NCBI GenBank assembly: GCA_002862125.1 | Contig: PHSP01000003.1 | Location: 248,001 to 312,000, forward strand | Direction: 5' to 3' | DNA length: 64,000 nucleotides | Source: Methylobacter sp. KS41 | GTDB taxonomy: Bacteria > Pseudomonadota > Gammaproteobacteria > Methylococcales > Methylomonadaceae | Shown here: positions 63,568-64,000 of the stretch, piece by piece | How positions within the stretch are numbered: the stretch's first letter is position 1 | Layout of the letters: every line of letters begins with the position of its first letter | Translations under genes and position numbers: made by a program | The notes under the pieces: model-generated | What the model was told of the DNA's origin: nothing | The model's database searches: none | Seen by the model: the letters and a program-made list of their open reading frames with translations, nothing else

Positions 63568-64000
63568 TCAAGTTCTTTGCGTAATATCCTGGTAGTGGCG
63601 CAAAGTTTCGCCCATATATATCTGACGGGGGCGGTAAATAGTGACCTGGTCGCCATGGACCATTTCACGCCAATGCGCCAGCCACCCCGGCATCCGGCCG
63701 ATAGCGAATAAAACGGTAAACATATTGGTGGGTATGCCAGCGGCGCGCAATATCAGTCCGGAGTAAAAATCAACATTCGGATATAGTTTCCGGGAAATGA
63801 AATAATCATCCTTCAACGCAATTTCTTCGAGACGTCTGGCGATATCCAGTAGCGGATCATTAACGCCGGGTTTGTTAAGCAGCTTGTCACAATGCTGTTT
63901 TAATACCTGGGCTCGGGGATCAAAGTTTTTGTAAACCCGGTGGCCAAATCCCATTAACCGGCGCCCTGAATCCTTGTCTTTTGCCTGATTAATAAACTCG
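63568..64000 (-). CDS. gltA: Citrate synthase (3' end only)
   Basis: The frame runs off the right edge of the window. The visible 144 residues include [20 protein letters not shown] with the catalytic His of citrate synthase, [31 protein letters not shown] and the terminal [12 protein letters not shown]. The enzyme condenses acetyl-CoA and oxaloacetate at entry to the TCA cycle. This is the gram-negative type II (hexameric) form by its C-terminal sequence. It is transcribed toward the Anbu operon on the same strand. Confidence 0.95.
   Translation of the reverse strand, partial: EFINQAKDKDSGRRLMGFGHRVYKNFDPRAQVLKQHCDKLLNKPGVNDPLLDIARRLEEIALKDDYFISRKLYPNVDFYSGLILRAAGIPTNMFTVLFAIGRMPGWLAHWREMVHGDQVTIYRPRQIYMGETLRHYQDITQRT

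Overview
The window looks like chromosomal DNA of a mid-GC gammaproteobacterium. It opens with the distal part of the S10/spc/alpha ribosomal operon (rpsM-rpsK-rpsD-rpoA-rplQ) and carries Hda, an arsC-wrbA-hda-type operon, GspA/GspB, AmgK/MurU and an Anbu-type proteasome locus. A close homologue of the animal C-24 sterol reductase DHCR24 and several single-haem CxxCH proteins of an unusual kind fit a type I methanotroph (Methylococcales). No methane monooxygenase gene is present, so this placement is an inference.

Layout. 1-2625: ribosomal/RNA polymerase operon ending in a strong terminator. 2656-10016: core genes: ferredoxin, TPR protein, CYTH and CDGSH proteins, Fe superoxide dismutase, a DUF3455 protein, an arsC-wrbA-DUF2069-hda-panE-like operon and the divergent ubiA. 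10125-20060: accessory region with a solitary NirJ-like radical SAM gene, a decayed recombinase remnant, a large periplasmic arylsulfatase, and a visibly GC-rich five-gene catabolic island (FAH hydrolase, carboxymuconolactone decarboxylase-like, metallo-beta-lactamase fold, cupin, SMP-30 lactonase). The island is bracketed by broken copies of the 3' end of its own MBL gene. 20146-26770: an overlapping pair of unknown genes (membrane/coiled-coil protein plus SPFH-like coiled-coil protein), a small integron-type cassette array with two good attC sites (SMR efflux pump; two-TM protein resembling the TRADD-N-associated membrane domain), an isochorismatase-family pseudogene, a TMEM175 channel, a glutathione transferase and an SDR.

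26890-44402: a TIGR04552/04562-like protein, glycogen debranching enzyme, an outer-membrane/inner-membrane CxxCH pair, NhaD antiporter beside a wrecked second antiporter, uvrC-pgsA, a TetR regulator, gspA-gspB and the DHCR24 homologue. 44510-51169: two SulP transporters, one fused to a beta-carbonic anhydrase, a YcgN-like protein and an ISAs1-family insertion sequence flanked by an 11-bp direct repeat. 51607-53524: amgK-murU-dodecin, overlapping genes for peptidoglycan sugar recycling. 54108-63243: a complete Anbu locus with two ATP-grasp/alpha-E modules (one split, one fused), two transglutaminase-like proteins, the Anbu peptidase and an extra ParA/MinD-like ATPase. The window ends in the 3' part of citrate synthase.

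The loci most worth attention are the Anbu locus with its ParA-like ATPase, the eukaryote-like sterol reductase, the SPFH-like two-gene module, the cassette array and the bracketed catabolic island. All identifications were made by reading motifs and overall resemblance; no database search was run.
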